A stretch of DNA of 9,550 nt. It comes from an uncultured Prevotella sp. (GTDB lineage: Bacteria; Bacteroidota; Bacteroidia; Bacteroidales; Bacteroidaceae). The first letter of the stretch is position 1. The number at the start of each line of letters is the position of its first letter. The position numbers were made by a program, and so were the translations under genes. Under the pieces are notes generated by a model, which was not told the origin of the DNA, ran no database searches, and saw only the letters and a list, made by a program, of their open reading frames with translations. Below, piece after piece: positions 1 to 5,456 of the stretch. The stretch spans positions 1 to 9,550 of the forward strand of contig CAAGLS010000141.1 in assembly GCA_900770845.1 (NCBI GenBank), given 5' to 3'.

Positions 1-195
1 AAGGTCGGTTCTAAAAATTAGGTCGCGGCGTATTCTGCAAGCTATCGGGACTCAAAACGTAAGTTGAAGAGGGAGTGTAGCGGGCTACACGACCGATGAG
101 ACTTGACGTTTTGAGACCGATAGATGCAGAAGACGACCGAAAAAACATATCTCCATATCGGCTTGGTTTCTAAACCTAATTTTTAGAACCGGCCT
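1..195. repeat. Long imperfect inverted repeat, MITE-like
   Basis: The outer arms at 1-22 and 174-195 are reverse complements with one mismatch. Inner arms at about 31-64 and 101-133 also pair with small bulges; both contain a CTGCA...CTATCGG...CTCAAAACGT pattern. The centre holds a perfect 6-bp hairpin, GTGTAG (75-80) with CTACAC (85-90). The arms are not equally spaced, so the right side carries extra sequence at about 136-173, which is itself a small hairpin module. I see no reading frame inside. It resembles a non-autonomous mobile repeat or a large folded 3' UTR for the leftward gene. No flanking target duplication can be judged because the left edge is at the window boundary. Confidence 0.6.
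158..195 (+). repeat. 38-bp hairpin repeat, copy A
   Basis: This 38-bp stretch recurs at 1753-1790 with a single difference (A at 174, G at 1769). It is partly self-complementary: GGTTTCTAAA pairs with TTTAGAACC around an AT-rich loop, and the outer GGC pairs with GCC. Here it overlaps the stop codon (176-178) and last codons of the leftward phosphodiesterase gene, so part of that gene's 3' end is repeat sequence. Confidence 0.75.
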
Positions 196-727
196 GAAGC
201 TGCTTCAGCAGTTGGCCGTCGAGGGAGTGGATGCTGATGAGGCCCTTTTCCATCGTGCCCAACGTGGGTGGGTTGCCGCCTTTGGGGAATGTGATGGAAC
301 CCGTGTTGCAGCCCACGGTGGCTCCCATGCGCTCCAAGTGCCAAAGGTGGGTGTGGCCGCAGATGGCCGCGTCGAAGTTTCCCGGTGGAAGCTGGCTGTC
401 GCTGAAGACGTGGCCATGGGTGAGCAGAATCTTCCGCCCCTCGTCCACGAGCAGCGTGTAGGTCTGCATGATGGGGAAGTGGAGCAGCATCTGGTCCACC
501 TCGGAGTCGCAGTTGCCGCGCACGGCCACGATGCGGTCGGCCAAGGCATTGAGCCGGTCGGCGATTCCGCGTGCGTCGAGGCCTTGCGGCACGCCGTTGC
601 GAGGCCCATAGTTGAGGATGTCGCCCATGAGGAGAATCATGTCGCACTGTTGCGACTGGCCGAAAGCCAAGGCTTTGTCGAGCGCCGGAAGCGAGCCGTG
701 GATGTCGGATAGAAGAAGATATTTCAT
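176..727 (-). CDS. yfcE: YfcE family metallophosphodiesterase
   Basis: 183-residue cytosolic phosphodiesterase of the calcineurin-like YfcE/MJ0936 family. The E. coli enzyme is metal-dependent and hydrolyses model phosphodiesters; its physiological substrate is not known. The metal-binding motifs are all present in order: D8-x-H10 (SDIHG), G35-D36, G71-N72-C73-D74, H104 in THGH, and G124-H125-T126-H127. The stretch around residues 71-86 (GNCDSEVDQMLLHFP) matches my memory of E. coli YfcE, and the length is almost the same. The start at 725-727 is preceded by no clear Shine-Dalgarno sequence, which is normal for Bacteroidetes. A consensus promoter lies just upstream. The last codons lie in a repeat copy, so the C-terminal tail (about AGSKN) may be repeat-derived. 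Family assignment is very secure. Confidence 0.95.
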   Translation of the reverse strand: MKYLLLSDIHGSLPALDKALAFGQSQQCDMILLMGDILNYGPRNGVPQGLDARGIADRLNALADRIVAVRGNCDSEVDQMLLHFPIMQTYTLLVDEGRKILLTHGHVFSDSQLPPGNFDAAICGHTHLWHLERMGATVGCNTGSITFPKGGNPPTLGTMEKGLISIHSLDGQLLKQLQAGSKN

Positions 728-752
728 TGGCTTCTATGTTTTGTTTCGTCTG

Positions 753-784
753 CAAAAGTAATAAATCGGCTGTGAAGCGCCAAA
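753..784 (-). promoter_or_regulatory. Bacteroidetes-type promoter for yfcE
   Basis: On the minus strand there is TTTG (781-784), a 20-base spacer and TACTTTTG (753-760), an exact match to the published Bacteroides TTTG-N19-21-TAnnTTTG pattern. Transcription would start about 18-20 bases before the ATG, leaving a very short leader. Confidence 0.7.
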
Positions 785-876
785 AAAAGATGGTGGGAAA
801 GCGTGGCTGCCGGTGGGCTTTCGCGGGCTTGACGGTTGCAGGTGGGTGGAGGATTTGACAAAAACCGTCTTTGAGA

Positions 877-908
877 TTTGGTATATTCCGCGGAAAGATG
901 TAATTTCG
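877..908 (+). promoter_or_regulatory. Probable promoter for the divergent sigma gene
   Basis: TTTG (877-880), 20-base spacer, TAATTTCG (901-908). This matches the Bacteroidetes consensus except for one base in the -7 box. It predicts a leader of roughly 60 bases before the ATG at 977. It also argues against translation beginning at the in-frame ATG at 878, which would lie upstream of the transcript start. Confidence 0.5.
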
Positions 909-976
909 CAGGGAGATTGGAAAATCATGGAAGCTATAAAGTCTCTATAAAATCAAAAATAAGGAAAGGAAGCAAT

Positions 977-1705
977 ATGAACAACGACGAACAACTGCTG
1001 CACCGCTACTTTGCGGAGATAGGCAAGGAACACTTGCTGAGCACAGAGGAGGAGGCCCGGCTGAGCCAGCGCATCCTCGAGGGCAGCCAGGCTGCGGCCA
1101 ACAAGCTGGTAAGGGCCAACTTGCGGTTCGTGGTGGCGGTGGCCAAGCAATACAAGGGCCGTGGGCTGGGACTGGACGACCTCGTGGCAGAGGGCAACGT
1201 GGGCCTCGTGCAGGCTGCGGCGAATTTCGACGCGAGGCGCGGCAAGCGCTTCGTCACCTATGCCGCGCCCATCGTTCGTGCCGCGATAGAGAAGGCTTTG
1301 GAGTCGCAGAACGGCATCTTCAAAGTGCCGCGCAAGGAGAAGACCCCCTCTTCGGACAAGCGCCGCAAGGCCCTGTCGGTGGACGCTCCCGTGGGGGGAA
1401 GCCAGGAACTGAGCCTGCTCCATGTGCTGGCCAATCCCAACTCGCCGCAGGCCGACGAGCGCGTGACCCGCGAAATCATGCAGGGCGACTTGCAGCGCGC
1501 CCTCGACGTGCTTCCCGACCGCGAGCGTGAGGTGGTGGAATGTTTCTATGGCATAGGCCGCGCCAACCTCACTTTCGCCGAGATAGGCCAGCTGATGGGA
1601 CTGAAGCGGGAACGCGTGCGCCAGATTCGCAAGCGTGCCGTCAGGCGTATGTATCAGCAGGGACGGTTGGGCAGCTCGATGAAGGCGTATCTCAAGAATG
1701 CGTGA
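977..1705 (+). CDS. Divergent, shortened sigma-70 family factor
   Basis: 242-residue sigma-70 family protein. Region 1.2 lies at about residues 5-33, region 2.1 at 47-59 (ANLRFVVAVAKQY), region 2.2 at 65-81 (LDDLVAEGNVGLVQAA) and region 4.2 at 198-225 (FAEIGQLMGLKRERVRQIRKR). Two things are odd. Region 2.3-2.4 reads YAAPIVRAAIEKAL (95-108) where primary sigmas have YAxWWIRQAI, so both tryptophans and the -12-reading glutamine are gone. Only about 15 residues separate VPRKE (117-121) from SVDAP (134-138), so most of region 3 is missing. The start at 977 is preferred over an in-frame ATG at 878 because a purine-rich AAGGAAAGGAAG precedes it and region 1.2 begins at once. It probably binds core polymerase but may read unusual promoters or act as a modulator. 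Family is certain; role is not. Confidence 0.88.
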   Translation: MNNDEQLLHRYFAEIGKEHLLSTEEEARLSQRILEGSQAAANKLVRANLRFVVAVAKQYKGRGLGLDDLVAEGNVGLVQAAANFDARRGKRFVTYAAPIVRAAIEKALESQNGIFKVPRKEKTPSSDKRRKALSVDAPVGGSQELSLLHVLANPNSPQADERVTREIMQGDLQRALDVLPDREREVVECFYGIGRANLTFAEIGQLMGLKRERVRQIRKRAVRRMYQQGRLGSSMKAYLKNA

Positions 1706-1752
1706 GGCGAGGCCGGTTTCGCGCCCCGTTGTGTATTCAGGTTTTATCCGTT

Positions 1753-1790
1753 TCGGCTTGGTTTCTAAGCCTAATTTTTAGAACCGGCCT
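1753..1790 (+). repeat. 38-bp hairpin repeat, copy B (solo)
   Basis: 37 of 38 bases match 158-195, in the same orientation, but the remaining ~157 bp of the element are absent here. In this copy GGCTT (1755-1759) pairs perfectly with AAGCC (1767-1771) and is followed by TAATTTTT. It sits between the sigma gene and the serine deaminase gene. Confidence 0.75.
1755..1779 (+). terminator. Possible weak terminator inside repeat copy B
   Basis: A 5-bp stem GGCTT/AAGCC with a 7-base loop is followed directly by TAATTTTT, 50 bases after the sigma gene stop. The stem is short, so this is tentative. In copy A the matching stem is broken by one base change. Confidence 0.3.
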
Positions 1791-1826
1791 CAAGTCTTAG
1801 TTGGAAAGAATAAATTGTAGTGTGTT

Positions 1827-3053
1827 ATGAAATCGTTGAGCGAACTTTATCGTATTGGTCGTGGCCCGAGCAGCAGCCACACCATGGGCCCGCAGCATGC
1901 GGCCCACATCTTCAAGGAGCGTTATCCCGCTGCGTCGCGCTTTGAGGTGACGCTCTATGGCAGTCTGGCCGCCACTGGCAAGGGCCACATGACAGATGTG
2001 GCCATCATGGATGAGCTGCAGTCTGTCGCTCCCTGCCACATCACGTGGAATCCTGAGGTGTTCCTCAGTTATCATCCCAACGGCATGAAGTTTGAGGCCG
2101 TCGACGAGGCGGGCGCCAAGCTTGGCGAGTGGACCGTCTACAGTGTTGGTGGCGGCGCGCTGAGTGAGGGCAAGGCCAAAGGAGACATGTTTGACACGCC
2201 CGAGGTCTACGACCTCAACAAGATGACCGACATCATGCACTGGTGCGAGGATGGGGGAGCCAACTATTGGGAATATGTAGACAGGTGTGAGGGACCCGGC
2301 ATCTGGGACGAGCTGCAAAAGGATTGGGAAGTGATGCAGGAGAGCGTGGAGCGTGGCATCAACCATGAGGGTCGGTTGCCGGGTCCGCTCAATCTGAGCC
2401 GAAAGGCCCCCATCTATTATGTCAAGGCCTCCGGCTACAAGCAGAACCTGCAGACGCGCGGCCTCGTCTATGCCTACGCCTTGGCGGTGAGCGAGGAGAA
2501 TGCGTCGGGTGGTGTCATCGTGACGGCTCCCACCTGCGGCTCGTGTGGTGTGATGCCGGCCGTACTCTATCATCTGTCGCGTGGGCACAAGTTCTCCGAC
2601 CGCAAGATTCTCCATGCCATGGCCACAGCGGGCCTTGTCGGCAATGTGGTGAAGCACAATGCCAGCATCTCCGGCGCGGAAGTGGGCTGCCAAGGCGAGG
2701 TGGGCGTGGCTTGCGCCATGGCCTCGGCGGCTGCCTGTCAGCTTTTCGGCGGCAGTCCGTCGCAAGTGGAGTATGCGGCTGAGATGGGTTTGGAGCATCA
2801 TCTTGGCATGACGTGCGACCCCGTGTGCGGTCTGGTGCAGATTCCCTGCATAGAGCGCAATGCCTTCGCTGCCGCACGTGCCTTGGACAGCAACCTCTAT
2901 GCCGCCTTCTCCGATGGCCACCATCGCGTGAGCTTCGACAGGGTGGTGGAGGTGATGAAGCAAACCGGCCACGACCTGCCTTCGCTCTATAAGGAGACGG
3001 GAGAGGGTGGGCTTGCAGCCGGTTATGAGCAGGATGGAAAGAGGAAATCGTGA
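1827..3053 (+). CDS. sdaA: L-serine ammonia-lyase, iron-sulfur, single chain
   Basis: 408-residue cytosolic enzyme that deaminates L-serine to pyruvate and ammonia using an oxygen-sensitive 4Fe-4S cluster. The N-terminal half carries the SSSHTMGP signature (15-22) of the beta domain. The C-terminal half is the catalytic alpha domain, with TAPTCGSCGVMPAVL at 233-247. Likely cluster cysteines are C288 (GCQGEVG), C330 (TCDPVCG) and C341 (IPCIERN). Both domains are in one chain, as in the E. coli type rather than the two-subunit Bacillus type; the length is slightly under the E. coli protein. The ATG at 1827 directly precedes the conserved N-terminus. No consensus promoter is seen in the 121-base gap upstream, which contains repeat copy B. 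Serine catabolism fits an amino-acid-using anaerobe. Identity is secure. Confidence 0.96.
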   Translation: MKSLSELYRIGRGPSSSHTMGPQHAAHIFKERYPAASRFEVTLYGSLAATGKGHMTDVAIMDELQSVAPCHITWNPEVFLSYHPNGMKFEAVDEAGAKLGEWTVYSVGGGALSEGKAKGDMFDTPEVYDLNKMTDIMHWCEDGGANYWEYVDRCEGPGIWDELQKDWEVMQESVERGINHEGRLPGPLNLSRKAPIYYVKASGYKQNLQTRGLVYAYALAVSEENASGGVIVTAPTCGSCGVMPAVLYHLSRGHKFSDRKILHAMATAGLVGNVVKHNASISGAEVGCQGEVGVACAMASAAACQLFGGSPSQVEYAAEMGLEHHLGMTCDPVCGLVQIPCIERNAFAAARALDSNLYAAFSDGHHRVSFDRVVEVMKQTGHDLPSLYKETGEGGLAAGYEQDGKRKS

Positions 3054-3091
3054 TTTCTTTCCACTTTTGCGCAAAAAAGTCCTCCAATCTC

Positions 3092-3122
3092 TTTGTGGGT
3101 TGAAAAATTATTTGTAATTTTG
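3092..3122 (+). promoter_or_regulatory. Promoter for tRNA-Val
   Basis: TTTG (3092-3095), 19-base spacer, TAATTTTG (3115-3122): an exact Bacteroidetes consensus. Transcription would begin around 3128-3130, about a dozen bases before the tRNA. Confidence 0.75.
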
Positions 3123-3139
3123 CGCTCGAAACAAATGAT

Positions 3140-3214
3140 AGGGGCATAGCCCAGTTGGTTTAGAGCGCTGCAGTCACATTGCAGAGGTCATCGGTTCGAG
3201 CCCGATTGTCCCTA
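3140..3214 (+). tRNA. tRNA-Val (anticodon CAC)
   Basis: A 75-base cloverleaf can be folded by hand. The acceptor stem AGGGGCA pairs with TGTCCCT, with one G-T wobble. The D-arm GCCC/GAGC has one C-A mismatch. The anticodon stem CTGCA/TGCAG (3168-3172 / 3180-3184) encloses GTCACAT, with CAC at 3175-3177. The variable loop AGGTC is followed by the T-arm ATCGG/CCGAT around TTCGAGC. The discriminator is A3214, followed by CAAA, so CCA is not encoded. CAC reads the valine codon GTG, which is frequent in this GC-rich DNA. The gene has its own promoter and terminator, and its 3' 20 bases recur twice downstream. Confidence 0.93.
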
Positions 3215-3215
3215 C
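3196..3215 (+). repeat. tRNA 3'-end repeat, copy 1 (in the tRNA)
   Basis: The 20-base T-arm and acceptor segment of tRNA-Val plus one base. It recurs at 3297-3316 (one mismatch) and at 3384-3403 (identical). A tRNA 3' end is a classic att site for integrases, and the copies may be att remnants. Confidence 0.7.
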
Positions 3216-3246
3216 AAAAAGTCCACGATTATCGTGGACTTTTTTA
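3216..3246 (+). terminator. Rho-independent terminator of tRNA-Val
   Basis: AAAAAGTCCACGA (3216-3228), loop TTA, TCGTGGACTTTTT (3232-3244) and further T/A. The stem is perfect, begins right after the tRNA, and ends in a T run. Confidence 0.88.
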
Positions 3247-3266
3247 TTGCCTAAAAATGGATGGGG

Positions 3267-3403
3267 TAGAGATATTGGTCTCGAACAAATCAAAAATCGA
3301 GCTCGATTGTCCCTACAAAAAGTCCACTTTTCCAAGTGGACTTTTTATTTTAATAGAGATATTGGTCTTAAACAAATCAAAAATCGAGCCCGATTGTCCC
3401 TAC
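3267..3403 (+). repeat. Direct repeat carrying two tRNA 3'-end fragments
   Basis: A 50-base unit at 3267-3316 recurs at 3354-3403 with three mismatches. Each begins TAGAGATATTGGTCT and ends with the last 20 bases of the tRNA-Val sequence (3297-3316 and 3384-3403). No D-arm or anticodon arm precedes the fragments, so neither can be a working tRNA. The upstream half, with its AACAAATCAAAAA stretch, is not tRNA sequence. Confidence 0.8.
3317..3350 (+). terminator. Second, duplicated terminator
   Basis: AAAAAGTCCACTT (3317-3329), loop TTCC, AAGTGGACTTTTT (3334-3346), then ATTTT. The lower stem is identical to the tRNA terminator but the apical bases differ while remaining paired. It follows a tRNA 3' fragment just as the first follows the tRNA. 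Confidence 0.75.
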
Positions 3404-3624
3404 TTGTTGGCAGATTGAGGAGAGGCTATATATTTATGAGCCTCGGGTGCGAGCCTGGTTTCAGCTCCTTGTAGTTTTGGTAGACATGGTTTCTTATCCG
3501 GCTGTTTGTCCTGTCACTGCAAAGATTGCGGACAAAAGCTTACGAAGCTTGTTTGAAAATCCCTTTTTGGTCATGTTTTCAAGGGTGGGGTGGTTTCAGA
3601 CACATTTTAGCGCGATTTTGGACA
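3404..3624. other. Gene-free spacer
   Basis: I see no credible gene, tRNA or promoter here. Minor structures are a 6-bp hairpin GAGGCT/AGCCTC (3422-3427 / 3439-3444) and a small AGCTT-ACG-AAGCT palindrome near 3538-3550. The stretch separates the tRNA scar from the tandem array. Confidence 0.5.
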
Positions 3625-4058
3625 GTTGGAGAGAGGGCAGAAAAATTGAGTTCAAGCATCGTTGTGTCCGCTGAGGGCAGTGGACTTCCTGTTGGAGAGA
3701 GGGCAGAAAAATTGAGTTCAAGCATCGTTGTGTCAGCTGAGGGCAGCGGACCTCCCTGTTGGAGCGAGGGGAAAAAGATTGAGTTCAAGCATCGTTGTGT
3801 CCGCTGAGGGCAGCGGACCTCCCGGCAGCGAACTCCCTGTTGGAGAAGATTGAGTTCATACATCGTTGTGTCCGCTGAGGGCAGCGGACCTCCCGGGCAG
3901 TGACCTCCCGGCAGCGAACTCCCAGTTGGAGAAGATTGAGTTCAAGCATCGTTGTGTCCGCTGAGGGCAGCGGACCTCCCGGGCAGCGGACCTCCCGGGC
4001 AGCGGACCTCCCGGCAGCGAACTCCCAGTTGGAGAGAGGGCAAAAAAAATGAGTTCAA
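3625..4058. repeat. Nested tandem array, six units
   Basis: Units start with GTTGGAG at 3625, 3691, 3758, 3839, 3925 and 4028, so spacings are 66, 67, 81, 86 and 103 bases. The shared core runs GAGTTCAAGCATCGTTGTG then TCCGCTGAGGGCAGCGGACC. Length differences come mainly from a 15-16-base sub-repeat (GGGCAGCGGACCTCCC and variants) present 1, 1, 2, 3 and 4 times in successive units. Most units contain a hairpin with up to 8 bp, GTCCGCTG-AGGG-CAGCGGAC, at 3799-3818 in unit 3. Unit 6 is degenerate. Unit lengths are not multiples of three, so the open frames across it are not conserved protein repeats. There are no unique spacers, so it is not a CRISPR array. Confidence 0.9.
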
Positions 4059-4082
4059 ACATCCTCACGGACCCTTGAACTC
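4051..4082. repeat. Inverted repeat closing the array
   Basis: GAGTTCAA (4051-4058), part of the array core, is matched by its reverse complement TTGAACTC (4075-4082) across 16 bases. It marks the array's right edge. It could be a boundary hairpin, but no T run follows on either strand. Confidence 0.5.
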
Positions 4083-4374
4083 CACTTACTGAAATCTACC
4101 TATATAAATTTAAGACATTAATCACTCATTCCGTTAATCTATAGTTGTCAATTTTCTGTAATTTCCTTATTCTTGTTCTGGAGCCTCCAACCTCTCGGCC
4201 TTTTGTTTTGCGTGGTTCTCGGGGAGAACAACTCAGAACTTAAATTTTGCTCCTTCTTGTTTACGTTGCAAAGATACATCTTTTTTTTGAGAGACCAAAA
4301 TATTTTTCAGCGAAATGCTTGTTTTTTTCAGCGAAATGACAATTTATTTCCTTTTTCGTTCACTTTTGGCCTAC
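4083..4374 (-). other. Gene-free region, possible leader of an array transcript
   Basis: No protein gene is visible. The stretch is AT-rich. It holds a consensus promoter at 4269-4299 firing left, a perfect hairpin GTTCTC-GGG-GAGAAC (4215-4229), and a 15-base direct repeat TTTTTCAGCGAAATG at 4303-4317 and 4324-4338 just past the rpoD stop. If the promoter works, its product would be a non-coding RNA of about 200 bases before reaching the tandem array. Confidence 0.4.
4269..4299 (-). promoter_or_regulatory. Orphan consensus promoter facing the tandem array
   Basis: On the minus strand there is TTTG (4296-4299), a 19-base spacer and TATCTTTG (4269-4276), an exact Bacteroidetes consensus. Nothing coding lies downstream for more than 3.5 kb on this strand until yfcE; the first feature reached is the tandem array. 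Confidence 0.6.
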
Positions 4375-5250
4375 TCAGCCCAAATATTTCGTGAGGTATT
4401 TGGCGTAAGAGCTGTTGCGAATCTTCTGGATTCCCTTCTCGCGGATCTGCCTCACGCGCTCTCGGGTGAGTCCGTAGACGCTGCTGATTTCCTCGGGATT
4501 GCGTTGCGGCACTCCGATGCCGTAGGTGTCGCAGATGATTTGCCGCTCGCGTGGCTTGAGCACCCTGTCCATGATGGCGATTACATCTGTCTGCATCGAC
4601 TCCCTTTCCGCGGACCTCTCGGGATTGCTTTCGTCGCCGCTTGCCGCCAATGTGTCGCTGAACGAGGTGTCGCTGTCCTCGCCCATCGGAACGTCGATGC
4701 TCACCTCGTGTCCCTCTGCCTGCATGGCCTGGTCTATCTTGTCGAGATCGATCTCGGTCATCTCGGCCAGTTCCTCCGACGAGGGCTTGCGGTGGTGTTC
4801 CTGCTCAAACTTGGCTATGGCCTGGTTGATGGTCTGGATGTTGCTCACGTGGTTGAGCGGCACCCTTACCAGCCTTCCCTGCTCGGCCATGGCCTGCAGG
4901 ATGCTCTGGCGAATCCACCACACGGCGTAGGATATGAACTTGAAGCCCCGTGTCTCGTCGTATTTCTCAGTGGCTTTCACCAGTCCGATGTTGCCCTCAT
5001 TGATAAGGTCGGACAGCGTCATGCCCCGGTGCTGATACTGTTTGGCCACCGACACCACGAATCTCAGGTTGGCCTCGATGAGTTTGTCCTTTGCCCGTTT
5101 GCCCTTTGCGCCGCCCAACTTCACCTGATGCGCCAGCTCGGATTCCTCCTCGGGCGTGATCATGGGGATTCGTGCGATTTCGGTCAGGTACTGGTTCAAG
5201 TCTTCCTCAGTACGGTTTGTGATGCTCTTTTGAATCTTTAGCTGTCTCAT
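4375..5250 (-). CDS. rpoD: RpoD/SigA-type RNA polymerase sigma factor
   Basis: 291-residue sigma-70 factor of the short Bacteroidetes primary type, without region 1.1 or the large non-conserved insert of E. coli RpoD. Region 1.2 lies at about 15-45, region 2.1-2.2 at 60-92 (NLRFVVSVAKQY, DLINEGNIGLV), region 2.3-2.4 at 98-130 with the YAVWWIRQSI motif (W111, W112, Q115), region 3 at about 135-185, and region 4.2 at 251-278 (EEISSVYGLTRERVRQIREKGIQKIR). The N-terminus MRQLKI and C-terminal YLG match the family ends. AAGGA before the ATG is a plausible ribosome site. Region 4.1-4.2 is somewhat diverged (VPQRNPEEIS), so it could be a second RpoD-like factor rather than the only primary one. The symbol is given on type, not proven essentiality. 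Confidence 0.9.
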   Translation of the reverse strand: MRQLKIQKSITNRTEEDLNQYLTEIARIPMITPEEESELAHQVKLGGAKGKRAKDKLIEANLRFVVSVAKQYQHRGMTLSDLINEGNIGLVKATEKYDETRGFKFISYAVWWIRQSILQAMAEQGRLVRVPLNHVSNIQTINQAIAKFEQEHHRKPSSEELAEMTEIDLDKIDQAMQAEGHEVSIDVPMGEDSDTSFSDTLAASGDESNPERSAERESMQTDVIAIMDRVLKPRERQIICDTYGIGVPQRNPEEISSVYGLTRERVRQIREKGIQKIRNSSYAKYLTKYLG

Positions 5251-5333
5251 GTTGTCCTTTTATCAATAGTTTTTTTGGTGACATTCGTTTTGGCGATCCT
5301 GTATTTTGTAGGTGAATATAATAGATTTGTCGG

Positions 5334-5362
5334 CAAATGTAATCAAAAAAATCGGAATCAAA
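5334..5362 (-). promoter_or_regulatory. Promoter for rpoD
   Basis: The minus-strand -7 box TACATTTG (5334-5341) is exact. A TTTG lies at 5359-5362, but the spacer is 17 bases rather than 19-21, so the -33 assignment is less sure. The implied leader is about 75-80 bases. Confidence 0.55.
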
Positions 5363-5387
5363 GAAAAACCGGCCACTTTTTTGGAAT

Positions 5388-5421
5388 AAAAAAAAGGCAA
5401 GGAGCCCGCGGGTTCCTTGCC
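5388..5421 (-). terminator. Strong Rho-independent terminator of mdh
   Basis: GGCAAGGA-CCCGCGGG-TCCTTGCC type stem at 5396-5421, nearly perfect over 26 bases, followed on the minus strand by a run of eight or more T (5388-5395). It closes the mdh transcript and insulates the rpoD promoter downstream. Confidence 0.93.
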
Positions 5422-5456
5422 ATTGTCGAATTGCTATGTTGTGAAGCCTAACTTGA

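Noticed and set aside
878..976. 33 extra N-terminal codons for the divergent sigma factor
   Set aside because: They encode no sigma-like sequence, lie upstream of a good purine-rich ribosome site, and begin before the likely transcription start.
3064..3078. Terminator after the serine deaminase gene
   Set aside because: The ACTTTT/AAAAGT pairing is AT-only and short, with no T run beyond the stem.
3297..3403. Additional tRNA genes
   Set aside because: Only the T-arm and acceptor 3' side are present; no anticodon arm can be folded upstream of either copy.
3625..4058. CRISPR array
   Set aside because: Intervals between repeats are themselves repetitive rather than unique, unit length varies, and no cas gene is nearby.
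3579..4068. Open frames over the nested tandem array on both strands
   Set aside because: Repeat units are 66, 67, 81, 86 and 103 bases, so frame is not kept between units; there is no start context and no domain.
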